Source: Phyto melanocephala (lineage: Eukaryota; Arthropoda; Insecta; Diptera; Rhinophoridae). Taken from it: a stretch of DNA of 64,000 nt. Positions 1 through 11,800 of the stretch are shown piece after piece; positions within the stretch are counted from its first letter, which is position 1; each line of letters starts with the position of its first letter. Made by a program: the position numbers and the translations under genes. Where the stretch lies: positions 178,591,235 through 178,655,234 of the forward strand of contig OW799233.1 in the NCBI GenBank assembly GCA_941918925.1, written 5' to 3'. The notes below the pieces were generated by a model. The model did not search any database. It saw only the letters and a program-made list of their open reading frames with translations, and was not told where the DNA came from.

Positions 1-9
1 AATAATTGG

Positions 10-163
10 TGAATTCACAAGGTGTGCTATTATGTTGTACCGTCATATACTCATAATTTTAAAATGGAATACAAATTTAGCATCGTTTATTGACAAAAGT
101 TTTAAGCAATTTTAAAAATAAAAAAAAATTTATGACAATACCACTTGAAAGCACACCTTGATT
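10..163. mobile_element. MITE, family with ATTCACAAGGTGT ends (copy 1)
   Basis: The left arm contains TTCACAAGGTGTGCT followed by GTACCGTCATA. The right arm carries the complement (TATGACAATACC...AGCACACCTTG). Related copies are at about 9632-9785 and 47240-47362. It has no coding capacity. The centre is AT-rich, as usual for small TIR elements. Confidence 0.55.
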
Positions 164-689
164 TTTTAAGCCTTAATAAAAAAATTCATTTAATTTTAAA
201 GCAGAGTGCAAAAAAGGTCATGCATTAAATATTTAATATGCTTTTATACAAGCGCGCCATCGAGGGGAAAGGAAAAAAAGGATATTCCAAAACAAAATTT
301 AGTTTTGGCAACCTTTAAACAAACAATTTATATATTTTAAATAAAACTTCCCTAAATCACCCTTAACCTGGATACGTGCCTGTTTTAATAAAATCACAAT
401 AAAAAGAAAAGTCAACATTTTGCTGCTTACATCTTAATCGACCTTGATGGTTCTTAGTGCCACAACTCTTACAAATACATATACACACCTGACCAATATA
501 ATAGATACACCCACAAATTAAAACTAAAATGAACAATTAAACTCTTAACTGCATGACCGGTCATTAAAATCAACTAGTTGGCAAACTGACAAAATATATA
601 TTCTATGTACGACCAAATGAATAGTTATTATAGAAATAAAAGAAGGTATAACAAACTTGTATGTATGCATGCATTTACCATTAACCCTT

Positions 690-1041
690 AAGCTTGGTTT
701 TCACTATGTCATATGAAATGCCAACAAAAACTGCCTCAAATTAATTCTCGTCAGTTTGCGTCAAATGCGTTTTGTACTGCATTTTAAAAACTGACAAAAA
801 ACCGACAAACGACAAACAAAAATAATTGACAACTTGTCAAATTTTCTTTGAAAAAAAAATGCTGCCATATCTGCTGACAAACTGAAATTTGGGGTTTTCA
901 CTTATTTGTCAGTTTAGATGGCAGTTTGTGTGCATAACTGACGGCAAACATAGATGACGCCATATGACAACCCGTTTTCATGCAATTGCCAACAATTTGG
1001 ACAATTTGACAACAAAAATGACATAGTGAAAACCAAGCTTT
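690..1041. mobile_element. MITE with 22-23 bp perfect terminal inverted repeats
   Basis: The left end reads AGCTTGGTTTTCACTATGTC and the right end carries its exact complement (GACATAGTGAAAACCAAGCT), flanked by TTA on both sides. A TTA duplication with such ends would suit a PIF/Harbinger-type MITE, although a TA duplication cannot be excluded. The interior is rich in TTGACAA/CTGACAAA motifs on both strands, giving further secondary structure. There is no ORF. Confidence 0.75.
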
Positions 1042-1301
1042 ACGCTAAACGGTAAGAAAAGAAATTGTGTGCCCATTTCATTAACATACAAACAATTTTC
1101 GATCTCTGCTTGACAATAACAATACGAAATTTAAAGCATTTTAATGCAAAAATAAATTGGTATTAAAAAATTAAATCCATCTAAAACTTTTAATATTTCA
1201 AAAACTTTCGCATTAGAACGTACTTTAGAAAAGATTTAAAAATCAATTAATACTTTATTGTAAAAACTATTCTTGAACACTTTTCTTTAAAATAAAATGT
1301 T

Positions 1302-1440
1302 TGTTCGTTTTCTCAAAAGTCTTCACTATTTTTTACTGAACTTTACTGGATGGTGTTCGTTTACACAAATTTTCCTATGAAATGTAAATATTCCAGTAAA
1401 GTCCAGTAAAAATCAGTAAAAACTTTTAGTAAACGAACGA
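1302..1440. mobile_element. short foldback/MITE
   Basis: The two arms are imperfect inverted repeats. The left has GTTCGTTTTCTCAAAAGT and TTTACTGAACTTTACTGG; the right has CCAGTAAAGTCCAGTAAAAA and ACTTTTAGTAAACGAAC. It is about 140 bp long and non-coding. Confidence 0.6.
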
Positions 1441-2556
1441 GCCCAAAGTTAAACAAAAAATAAAATAAATTAAACTTAAAACATAATTTAGCACCTTTTG
1501 TGATTCAACATTTTTATTACAAGAACTAAGGAAACAACAGCTAAATTGTAAGCTAAACTTATAAACTTAAAAAATAATAAAATAATTTATAAACAAAAAT
1601 TAAATAAAATTCTTATATTGCTGATTACCCCTGCTGGCTTGACTATTGTGTAAAAAAAATGTGTTTTTGTTTTTAATGGCACATAATGGAAAATTCAAAC
1701 GACTTCTTACTAAAATAAACTAATGAAGTGAAAAAAACAAAACCGCTACAAAACTAAGAGTTAAAATAATATATTTCTGAGTACACTGTACAAAAGCAAA
1801 CACACGGAAAGCGAAAAGAAATTTGTTAGTTTTTAGTTTAAGTTAATAACACTAGCAAACAGAATGGCACTTTTAAGTTTGTTTTATAAAGTAAACTAAT
1901 GTAATTGAATTTGGAGGCTTTACGACAGAAGGAAAGATAAGAGTACACTAAAACCCCGAACTGCGTCGGTGGTGTTCCGATTAGCATCGTTTTCTTATAC
2001 ACGCGTACAGAGGGAATTGTAATTGTATTTCTTGTATGTGAGTTTTCTTTAGAGGGGATTACATGTATGTATTAAGTTTTTAGTTAAAAGGTATCAGTTT
2101 ACATTTGTGTGGTGTCCAAAGTGAAAACAAATTTCCTTGGAACAGAAGTAAAAAATTTTTAAAGCATTTTAAACTTGGAGAAAGATCTGCTGACAGAATT
2201 CTGCATTTACCTCCAACTACTGTAAAAACAATTTATACTCGTGATGTGGACAAGATACAGGACTATGGAAAAACTGCCACACATTTTCATACCAAACAAG
2301 TTAGAATATCATTGAGAGTACAAATGAAGTTTTTTCAATCCATTTGGATATCAGAATCATAGAAGAATACCAGTCATGGGTGTAACAAGACCATCCTGGG
2401 GGGCATTGCATGTTTTTTGCCAAGGAATTTGAAAAATGAACTGTTTACATTTTTTTTATTATTATAATTTGTATTGAAAATCCATATTTGTAATGCAATA
2501 ATACAATTTCTATTTGGGGTCTCAGCGCCACTAGGGCATTTATAAACATATAAAAA

Positions 2557-2767
2557 TAAGACCGTATTTAGACTATGCAATTAACGCCGCAACTTTTGCG
2601 TGCAACATTTTGTTTGTTAGCAAGAGAACACAGAAAAGCATAAACCGCAAACTGTCACAATAAATGCTCGAGAAAAAAATTGTAATTGTGAAAAGATTTT
2701 CGAAGCAACTTTAAAAGAGAATAACAAAAAAAACTCGGCGTTAATTGCATAGTCTAAATGCGGTCTA
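2557..2767. mobile_element. MITE of about 210 bp with TIRs of about 30 bp
   Basis: The left arm has AGACCGTATTTAGACTATGC then AATTAACGCCG. The right arm has CGGCGTTAATT then GCATAGTCTAAATGCGGTCT. One mismatch separates the arms over about 31 bp. The interior is non-coding. TA-like flanks suggest a Tc1/mariner- or pogo-derived MITE, but this is not proven. Confidence 0.75.
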
Positions 2768-5239
2768 ACTCGTTAGTTAAATTGTTTTGGCAACTATTTG
2801 AAGGTTTAGATTTGTTTCCTTGAAAAATTGTAATGAAGTAAGAACCGTTCTGTCATCATTTAAGCTGAAAGTTCAGTTTTTAAACCTATTTATAATTATT
2901 TTTTACTATAACAATATAAGCAAACTAATGCACGATACAAGCTAAGTATCGATAACTTCGAAAATCAAAAAACAAATTGTCATCCCTGGCATTTATAATC
3001 AGCTGACTTATTCTCACGTAGCAAGTAAAGCAACTCTGCATTCTACACTTCAAGGCAGCCTACACTTTGTTCTCTGTAACTTGCAATATACAACCATGAT
3101 GTAAACACATAGGGTGATAGCGTAGACGGACAGAATTTTTCGTCTCACTTTTTTTATATGGGTTTAAACAATTCTTTGGACTAAAATCTCCTTTTGTATG
3201 GAGTTGACATACATTGGGAAACAAGAAAATAGTCAGCTGGACTGGCACCACCACTCATTTAACTTTTTTTAAGAAAGGCCTAAGATTCGAAGAAGCGTAT
3301 ATCGCGTGGTGTACACTTCCAGCTTTGAGGATTCAAAACTACTTCTCTATTTTTTATTGTATTTTCCCTTTTCCTCTGTCTTTCTTGGATCAAACTGTTA
3401 GTATTTAGTTTCTAAACGATGTGTGTTGCTTTTGTGTTTTTCAATCGGTAGGGCATTTCGTTTGATGTTTATAAACACTGAGAGAAAAGTTAAATAAATA
3501 AATACTTTAATTTTTATTTTCCTTCTACTCTCAGGGTATTTAATAAAACATGGCTATGTCCTTAAATTAACTTTAATTGAAAGAAGAAAAAATTACTTAT
3601 AATTTACCCTGAAACCCTAAATTCTAACTTAAGTGTACACTGCATTGTTTAAAACATAAATCTATGAAAGCTTTTCAAATACTTTTGTGTTATCTATTGA
3701 TCTTAAAACAAAGTTTCACAAATTCCCTACACAGAATTTTTAAGCGAATTTCATATACAAAATATTAAATATAAAAATATTAAATATAAAAATATAAAAA
3801 AAAATAATTATAGAAATTCAAAAGTTCTCAACTAGATTATACTCATTTTTTTTTAATTAAAAATTGTTTAAAAATTTTATAAAATAAACATATACATAAA
3901 TAAATAAGCAAATAAATTAAAACAAAATTAAAATAGAAACAAAAACAAAAATGTTTTGAAATTAATTGAAGAAAAAAAAATAACAAATAGTTAATAAAAT
4001 CTTAAAATAAAAATCACTTTTGCTTTTTCCAATAAAATAATTTCATACGTTTTATTAAAAATATTTTTTAACTTGTTCAGAAATACTATTATTTGAAAAT
4101 TTGAAAAGTGTAAAAAAAAACAGAATTCTAACCTTAAAAATATTTTTATTTTATAAACTAAATTTTAATTGTTTTTCGAGCAATAACTCTTTATTATTTT
4201 AGAATTAAATTAAATTTATTATTTAGCTTTGCTGGATATCTGTTCAATTTTTTTATAGATATATTTGTGTTTTACTGTTTTGTAAAATAAATTTATTTTT
4301 TTATGAAATTATAAACTACTGTTTTGTGTTTTCTTTTTCTTTGTGGTTTTGTTTTAAAAACAAACAAAAAATTATAAATAAAAACAAAACTTTTTTTTAA
4401 AAGACGGAGCCAGCATGCAAATATCGACCAACTGTAAAAATGTTTTTGATAAAATAATAAAAGAAATAAAATCAGCAAATCAATTTTTTTTATTTATTTA
4501 TAAGGAGGGGAAAGAAAGTAAAATGAAAATTTTTAAACTAAAATTTATGTTTTATTAATTTTTTGAAGGCAGGGGTTAAATGTGATTTTATTGCTCGTTT
4601 AAGTGATTTTTAAAGCGCAGTTTTAAAATGTTGGCGTTTTTTTTTTTAAATGTATTTTTTAGACAAAAAATAATACATCTTTAAGCTTTTGGTTAAAGTT
4701 ATTTTGGTAATTAAAGTAAATTGCAAAACAAAAAGTATGAGTGAAGTGCAAAATTAAAAAAAAAAATAAATTAATTAAATTGCAATGGCACTAGTCACAG
4801 GTTTAAATTTGAAAATAAATAACAATATATTGTAAGTTTTAAAAACTAAATAAAAACTCTTTAAAAAATTCGTCTTGGCCGAATATACTAACTAGAACCT
4901 CCACCAAAAGAAAACATATTAATATCTTGTTAAAAAAAATATAAATATTTAAAATACACTTCAAAATAAGATTTTGTTTTTTTTTTTTAGAACGAATAAT
5001 GTGGCAAAGAGTTTTAAATAGGGGCAGGTCAGTATTTGTATATGTAGTCTGTGTTGCTCATATTTAGGTAGGACATCAAAATAATTTAATATATTTTATA
5101 CAAATGAGTGTACGTGAGCATATTTTACGGCAGACGCAATTCAAAGACAACTCTTTAGCGTTTGGTGGACACACAAATGCCAATTGGGTATACATACGTA
5201 TATACCTGTCATTGGTTTTGGGTTTTTTTCCTACTTAAA

Positions 5240-5436
5240 GTTTTGTGGACAAACTTAAGTGACCGGTCCGAGATAGCCGACTTTGTACGGTAACTTCAAA
5301 AGTTTCGCTCTGACATAGAAACTCAAAGTTAATAACCATAGACAATAGCATTTGTATGCTGAATAGGCTTTGTGAGAATGTTCAAAAGGAATCCTGCAAA
5401 TTATTGTTTAGCGATGAGAAATACGTATTCAACAGT
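5240..5436 (+). pseudogene. decayed mariner/Tc-type transposase fragment
   Basis: In one plus-strand frame near 5385-5433 the sequence reads QKESCKLLFSDEKYVFN, matching the LLFSDEKxF block around the first catalytic Asp of mariner-type transposases. The upstream sequence fits a preceding helix weakly and nothing recognisable follows, so this is a small fragment. Interrupting stops make it non-functional. Confidence 0.55.
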
Positions 5437-6257
5437 TAGGGCTGCCAGGTGTACTGTTTGAAGCAATACATGTACTATTTTTCTTTAAATGCATTGTTTT
5501 ATGCACAACACCCAAAATAGTACGCAAATGTACTAATTTTTACTCTTTGTACTGTTTTTTACTTTTTGTACTGTTTTTTTGTACATTTTTGTTTTACTTG
5601 GAATCCCGCCTGATTTCGATTTCACTCCAATATGTTGCCGTTATCCACGATTGCGTGTATGAGTGAGATTTAGTGAAAATTATTCTTCTTGAACAAAACT
5701 TGTCAGACCAAGACGAATTGACAATAAGACGGTGGTAATTCTACAATAAGCGCAACAAAGAATTTCATTTTTGCCAAAAATTTACTCAAAACATCAAAAA
5801 AAAAAAAAATAGCTTAGAAATAAGGTGAAGAAAATTAGTAATAATTTTCTAAAACACTTCACTGTATAACAATAACTACTTTTTAAAGCAAAGGGTGTCC
5901 TAACAAGAGCGCCGAATTTTTATTTGTATTTGCCACTACAGACCAAGCGATTTAAGATTATTGAGAAGTAATCAAACGGACAACGTTTTATTATTGTAAA
6001 GATTTAAGTAAAAAAAAACCCCATCTGAAAATATATTTTATTTAGATAATGGTCCAGCACTCAATGGTCCCCTGGCTTGATTTCTTGCATCAATTAAACC
6101 CTGTACGCGTGAAAATACGTACAAATTTTTATTGCATAGAGAAAATTAAATGAAAATATTTAATGCGGAATGGAAGTTTCTGGATTCTTGGACACACTTT
6201 TCCTTACTGCGGCTATATATTTTCGAGTGATCGACAAGAACGAAGACAAACAATATA

Positions 6258-6903
6258 CACTCAGGTCTTTTTTATGCGGTATTTTTTATGCGAATTTGAA
6301 TTTATGCGGTTTTTAAATATTCAAATTTTTTTTATATAAAAATAATATTTAGATAATTGATAACACTGGGCTTTGATATTTCTGTTAAGGTTTGTGCTTT
6401 CTGTAAAGCTTGTAGATTTCTGTTAAGGTTTGTACTTTCTGTTAATTGATGCGTTTCATGCGAAGACCAGCAGGGATTATTTGAAATTTGGGATTTCCCC
6501 TAAAAATTTTGTAAGCAGGCGACGAACAAATGTTCTAACGTACGTTTGCAGTTTAGTAAAAAAATTAAAAAAATTTTTGGATTCGATTTTAAGAAATTGA
6601 TATGGAGAAAAATAAGAAAAAACGACAAACGATTTCTTTAGAGACCAAAATCAAAATTTTGGACCGCATAGCAAATGGAGCTAAAAATAAGGCTCTGCCA
6701 GACCATCATCAATCAGAGCCATAAAAAAATGAAATTTCCTTTTTTTATGCGAATTTGGTACATTTTTAATACTTTAATTTCAATTTATGCGATTTTTTTA
6801 AATTCCGGAACGCATCCCTAGTTTTTGTACGGAGCTAGAATCTTTTTTTATGCGATTTTTTTTTATGCGGAACGCATCTACCGCATAAAAACAGACCTGA
6901 GTG
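6258..6903 (+). mobile_element. pogo/Tigger-type DNA transposon, internally deleted
   Basis: The element begins CACTCAGGTCT and ends AGACCTGAGTG, with TA on both sides (6256-6257 and 6904-6905), as expected for Tc1/mariner-superfamily TA insertion. Near each end TATGCGG/CCGCATA motifs extend the inverted repeat. Inside, from ATG at 6602, it encodes MEKNKKKRQTISLETKIKIL then DRIANGAKNKAL, which matches the CENP-B/pogo N-terminal helix-turn-helix. No DDE domain is present, so it is a non-autonomous remnant of about 646 bp. Confidence 0.8.
6602..6724 (+). pseudogene. pogo/Tigger transposase N-terminal HTH fragment
   Basis: The frame starts MEKNKKKRQTISLETKIKIL and continues DRIANGAKNKAL, typical of the psq/CENP-B-like DNA-binding helix-turn-helix at the start of pogo-family transposases. 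It ends soon after (HHQSEP then stop) and the catalytic region is missing. It lies in the middle of the TIR element 6258-6903 and would at most make a truncated DNA-binding peptide. Confidence 0.7.
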
Positions 6904-8552
6904 TATTCTTTTGCATTAGAGTAAATTTGTTCTCAAATTATGTAATTTAACGCCTTCATGTCGATTTATTTAGCACATAAGTACGATCGTGAAGTTAACG
7001 GTGTTAGCAAAACTTTAACCATTATTGCAATAGTACATCTGGTATTGTTTTTCCGAATTTCAAATTTGGCTGAACTTACACCAATGCATTTACAAAAGGT
7101 GTGGATTTGCCGGTGTATTTTCGAAACAGCTATAGAATAACACTACACATTTTCGGAACAAATCAAAGCACATGGACGTGAAGGATACGTATTTCTAGCT
7201 TAACAGCGCTAAGTACCACATAAAAAACCCACACAACAATGAACAATTTTGCATGAATGACTTGAGTGTATAGTTATCGCTCGCAATGCGAATTTTTAAC
7301 CGGCGGCAAAATGTATTCGTACTTTCGCATAGCTATTGTCATCAACGGTGAACACTATAGATCCGTAATCGGAATCCCAGCAAATTTTCTTTAAATCTCA
7401 TCTGTATGTCTCACAAGAAATGACTAGAGTGAAAAGAAAGAAACCAGCCAACAGAGTTGACCATAATCGATCATTTAATTGGAAAATTATGTTTTAACTA
7501 CTAAAAGAGCATGTTCGCTACGAACGCAATGGTAGTTAATTTAACTCGAACGTTTGCATTTACCGTGCTTTTGGTATAGCGATTTTAATAAGAATTTTTA
7601 AAACTACGATCGTGTTCGTATATCATAATTTGTTCCCAGGTCAGTTAGTAACGGAACAATACATAGAGTCTACTTTTGCGTATCAGCTGTTACGTAACAG
7701 TATTTCTAGTCGCAAAATGTAGATATTTTTAAAATAAAAAAAAAAATCTTTGAATTATTGGTGGAGGTTATACAAAATCAACAAAATAATAAAATTATAA
7801 TAATAAATAACAGAAAAAAACAATAATAAGTAATAAAATTAAAATGTGTATTGCGTGATTTAAAACCTAAACCCAAAGCCTAAAATAAATATTTCAATGA
7901 TTAATAATAAATATAATTTTAAACAAAACACAGTGAAAACATTCTTAAAACATTTCAAATCAAGAAAGAGTTTTAAGAAAAAATTTTAATTTACAAAAAA
8001 AATGAAATTATTATTGCATATCAACCTCTATTTTTATTTTTAAAAAAATTTAATTCGAAATTTCACTGTATTTTCTTTTGTGAAAATTTCAATGTAATTT
8101 TCACCTTCGGAAATTTTACGATTTTCCGTTAATATTAGTGATGTGTTGTTTTGTATGCAAAATAATATTTTTAAGGCCGTATATCAAAATTATTGCTCGC
8201 ATACTATTAAAATCGTAAGTGTATCTTTTTCTGTTCCATTCATTTAATTTTTTTTTCTTGTAGTATTTTTATGTATTCGTCCATTTAAATATTAATTAAT
8301 TATTCTTGGGGTTATTTTTAGAAACGCCATAAAAAAAAGTTGTATTTTTTTATGGCTTTAGTTATACGAGTATGTATGTAATAAACTAAATAAATTATGT
8401 AAAAAAAATAAAAAATAAAGGAAATATGTATGTAAATGTCTAAATAAATATGACAACAAATACATAAACAAAAAATGTGAGAAAATATATATGTAAGTAT
8501 ATATGTATGTAGATATGTATGAATGTAATAAATAAAATAGTTAAAAGAAAAT

Positions 8553-8887
8553 TTATCTAGCAAACAACCCACCGCTATGATCTGCGTATTCCGTCAGCAA
8601 AGGATTTCCGGTGAGGGCGGTATTGTAGAGATTATAATCGGCGTATGGAGCAAAAATCATGCCATGGGCAGGATTTTCAAATGCATTAGCGGGTGTCGCA
8701 GTACCCGATAATATACTCGCCGCTGTTGTGGGCACAGTCATGCGCTGTGATAAAATTAAAGGAGCGCCCAGAGGGGCAGCTGTTGGGGCGCGCATTTGTT
8801 GAGCCAAACCAGGTAGACTGGCAGGAGTCAAGAGACGATTATCAGCCGAGGCAGCGGCTACAACACGACGCCAATCCTCATCGCACA
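8553..8887 (-). CDS. how: how last visible coding exon: Pro/Ala-rich C-terminus ending GGLFAR
   Basis: Starting in phase 1 after a CTTAG acceptor, this exon encodes [20 protein letters not shown], an alanine/proline-rich stretch with [18 protein letters not shown], then [17 protein letters not shown] and a TAA stop (8553-8555). The blocks [34 protein letters not shown] and [11 protein letters not shown] match the How C-terminus from memory of the fly protein. Known for the family: the long How isoform continues after YADHS into a nuclear-retention tail, while the short isoform ends soon after it. Here the sequence after YADHS reads straight to a stop, which fits the short type. The same RNA has a usable donor after codon AGC plus one G (see 8571-8573). 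Confidence 0.93.
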
Positions 8888-11800
8888 CTAAGAGATAGCA
8901 AATAGAAAAGAAAATTCATAAAATTATTAATTTTTTTTTTATCGATTTTAACAAAAAATCAAAGCAAACAATTTTAATAACATTAATTAAAAAGTTAATC
9001 AATCGATTAATATGGTGGTTGTTGTTGTTGTTGTTGTTGTTGTTGGTTTTATTAACATTTTTTGTTTTGTTTGATAAATTAAAAGAAATGATAAGTTTCT
9101 TTTAATTTATTTTATTTATTTTTCTTTTTAATAAATTTATTAATTTTTGTTTTTAATTATTTAGCATTAATTTGTTGTCGTTTTGTAAGGTGCGAGGCAA
9201 GGGGGAGTTTAACCCCACGGTTTCAATACATACACAACATACCTTGAGCTGCATTTTTCACGGCGGTTGTATCCCTATAAGTGCCATTAATTATTGCTAA
9301 TTCCATCAGTTGACGTTTCTTTAGCTCATCTTCGCCTTCCGCTTGCTGTTAGTATCAGTATCAGTTTTGGGTTTTTGATTTTTAGAATTTTGGTTTTTAT
9401 GTTACAAAAAAAAAAAACATTAATTTTGTTTGTTGGTCAGAAAAATAAAATGAAAATAGAATTTGTCAATTAATAAAAGGAGATTGATTATTTGAATTAA
9501 AGAGTTTGTTTTAATATGTAATTAGCATTTAAAAAAAAAGGAACATAATTTTAAATATGGTGTAATAGCGACATCTAGTGAACGAAAAATTTGTTATAAT
9601 TGCGTGATAACAAAATAGATAAATTTTGCTAATTCACAAGAGTGTTCCACGTGTCATATTGTGATTAAATCATATTTTCACAAAAATTTTAAAATGACTT
9701 CAAAGTTTTTTATTTCAAATTGTAAAATTTTTAGAACTTTTTAAAATTATGTCAATACGACATTTGGGACACCTCATGAATTAGCCAGTAGTCATTAAAA
9801 GAGTAGCCCTTACAGAAAATTGCACATAAAACAAAACTTGTTATAGCGCCCCTAGTGGTTTACATTCGTAACTATTTACATACTTTGTAGGCAAATTTAA
9901 ATAATGTTAAGTATATTAAACGAAAAAAAATGTTGTACTTTTTTTTGTTTCATCGCAACTGAATGACGTCTTAGTAAAGGCCATGACTGACTACCAGATT
10001 TAGTCGTTCGATATGTCAAAAATTGTATGTGTGTTAAGAAAGTGTGGACACAAAGTGCACATATGTGACAGATTTTTTGACAACTGTGTCCTATTTGATA
10101 ATCTTTTGAAAATTTTCATAAAATAATAGTTTCTGTGCGATCAGAGTTGCTTTTTCTAAGCAAGTATGACAGTGTGGCATCCAATAACACATTTTGTTGC
10201 GATTTTTTTATGTAGGACAGAAAACTATCAGATTTTTATTTGACATAATCGCACGACTTTGTAGGATAGTCAGTCATGGCCTTAAGTATGCACTTTTCTA
10301 TTTAGTATCATTCTTTGTGCAATTGGCAACGCTGTAGTTTAACAGCTGTCACATATTTTATTACAAAAATTATTGAGTTATGCTGAAATTTCTTACAAAC
10401 TCCAGGTCGGTCTCTTGAAAACATTGTTGTTATAAAGGAGAGTGTTGCCGAGAGCCCGAAACCATCGATTCGGCATCGTTTGCAGCTTTAAAATTCCTAA
10501 AGCACAATCCAGCTAATTTTAAAAAAAGGTCTCCACCTTCATGCGTACAAAACTCAGCTTACTCAGAAGCTCAAACCTTCAGACAAAAGAGAGCGCCGAT
10601 AATTCGTTCAATTCAAAGGGAATTTAATTAAAATAAAAGAAAAATTTTAAAAAAGCCATCTCCGATGAATCGCATTTTCATCTGAAGAATGGCTTTGTGA
10701 ATACACAAAATTGTCGAATTAAGGGCTCAGAAAATTCTCATGCCATCAATGAGAAGAAAATTTACCCCCAACGAGCAACTGTATGGTGCGGATTTTGGTG
10801 AGGCGGAGTGATTGGGCCTTACTGTTGTTAAGATGAGGCCGTAAATGCAGTGACTGTGAACATCACTCGTTACAGGAACATGATTACGGAGTTGTTGAGG
10901 TCTCAACTGGACAGCATGGATCTGGACGACAAGTGGTTTTAGCAAGACAGCGCCACCTACCACACCGCACATGAAAAAATCAATTTATTACAGCAACGAT
11001 TTCCAGAACAAATTATATCAAGAAATTCTAATGTCAACTGGCCACCAAGATAATGCGATTTAACGTCACACGAATTTTTCTTTGAGGTTTTGTAAAATCT
11101 TGGGTTTATGCGAATTTAACAAAAACAATTTCTGAGCTTAAATCTGACATCCAACATGACATCGGTGAGATACAGTCATATTTCTGTGAAAAGGCCATGG
11201 AAAATTTCATGAAAAAAGTAATAACCTGTCATTAGAGCCGTGGGATCCTTTTGACGGATATTGTATTCCATTCTCAACCGGAACATGTCTTCTTGACAAT
11301 CCAAAAAAAAAAAGTTACAACACTATTTTAAAAAATCCGCGTTTTTATTTTTAAATAAAAAAATATTCGTTCTTACTGAGCCACCCTTTTTAAACAAAAA
11401 TAAAATATAACAAAAAAAAGAATAATCCAGAACAATAATCTAACTCTTCTAGTCACTTAAAAATGATTTTGCCTGACAGTCGAACATTTGAAATCACACA
11501 ATTTTAACCATTTAACTCACCAGTTACTCAACAACACTAAAGAGAAATTTTTAGAAATTTTTTTCAAAAAGTCTTTTTAGTATTGTAAAGCGCTTTGAGG
11601 ATTGTCAAAATCTTTAATATTGAATTTTTACTTAAATTGTTTTCCTGTTCCTTCTTGCAACAAAAAAGTTATCCGCAGTTATTAGCATTAAGAATTAATA
11701 AATATATTTTTAATTAATTAACAATAAAAGTAGAAAAGAAGAACAAAAATCACAAAAGAAGGTAGATTGATGTTGTATTACTTTTGGTTAAATTGTAATT

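Larger units (their letters stand above)
1..8552. other. how 3' UTR and downstream region (or last intron of the long isoform)
   Basis: No host coding sequence was recognised. Immediately below 8553 the minus strand is AT-rich, with several AATAAA-type hexamers, so the 3' UTR presumably lies here but its end cannot be placed. The rest holds MITEs (10-163, 690-1041, 1302-1440, 2557-2767), a mariner relic (about 5240-5436), a pogo derivative (6258-6903) and unassigned AT-rich DNA. About 6950-7650 looks repeat-derived but I could not assign it. Confidence 0.6.

Noticed and set aside
1..8500. Long-isoform terminal how exon
   Set aside because: I looked for a segment encoding a basic tail with HPYQR on the minus strand and saw none.
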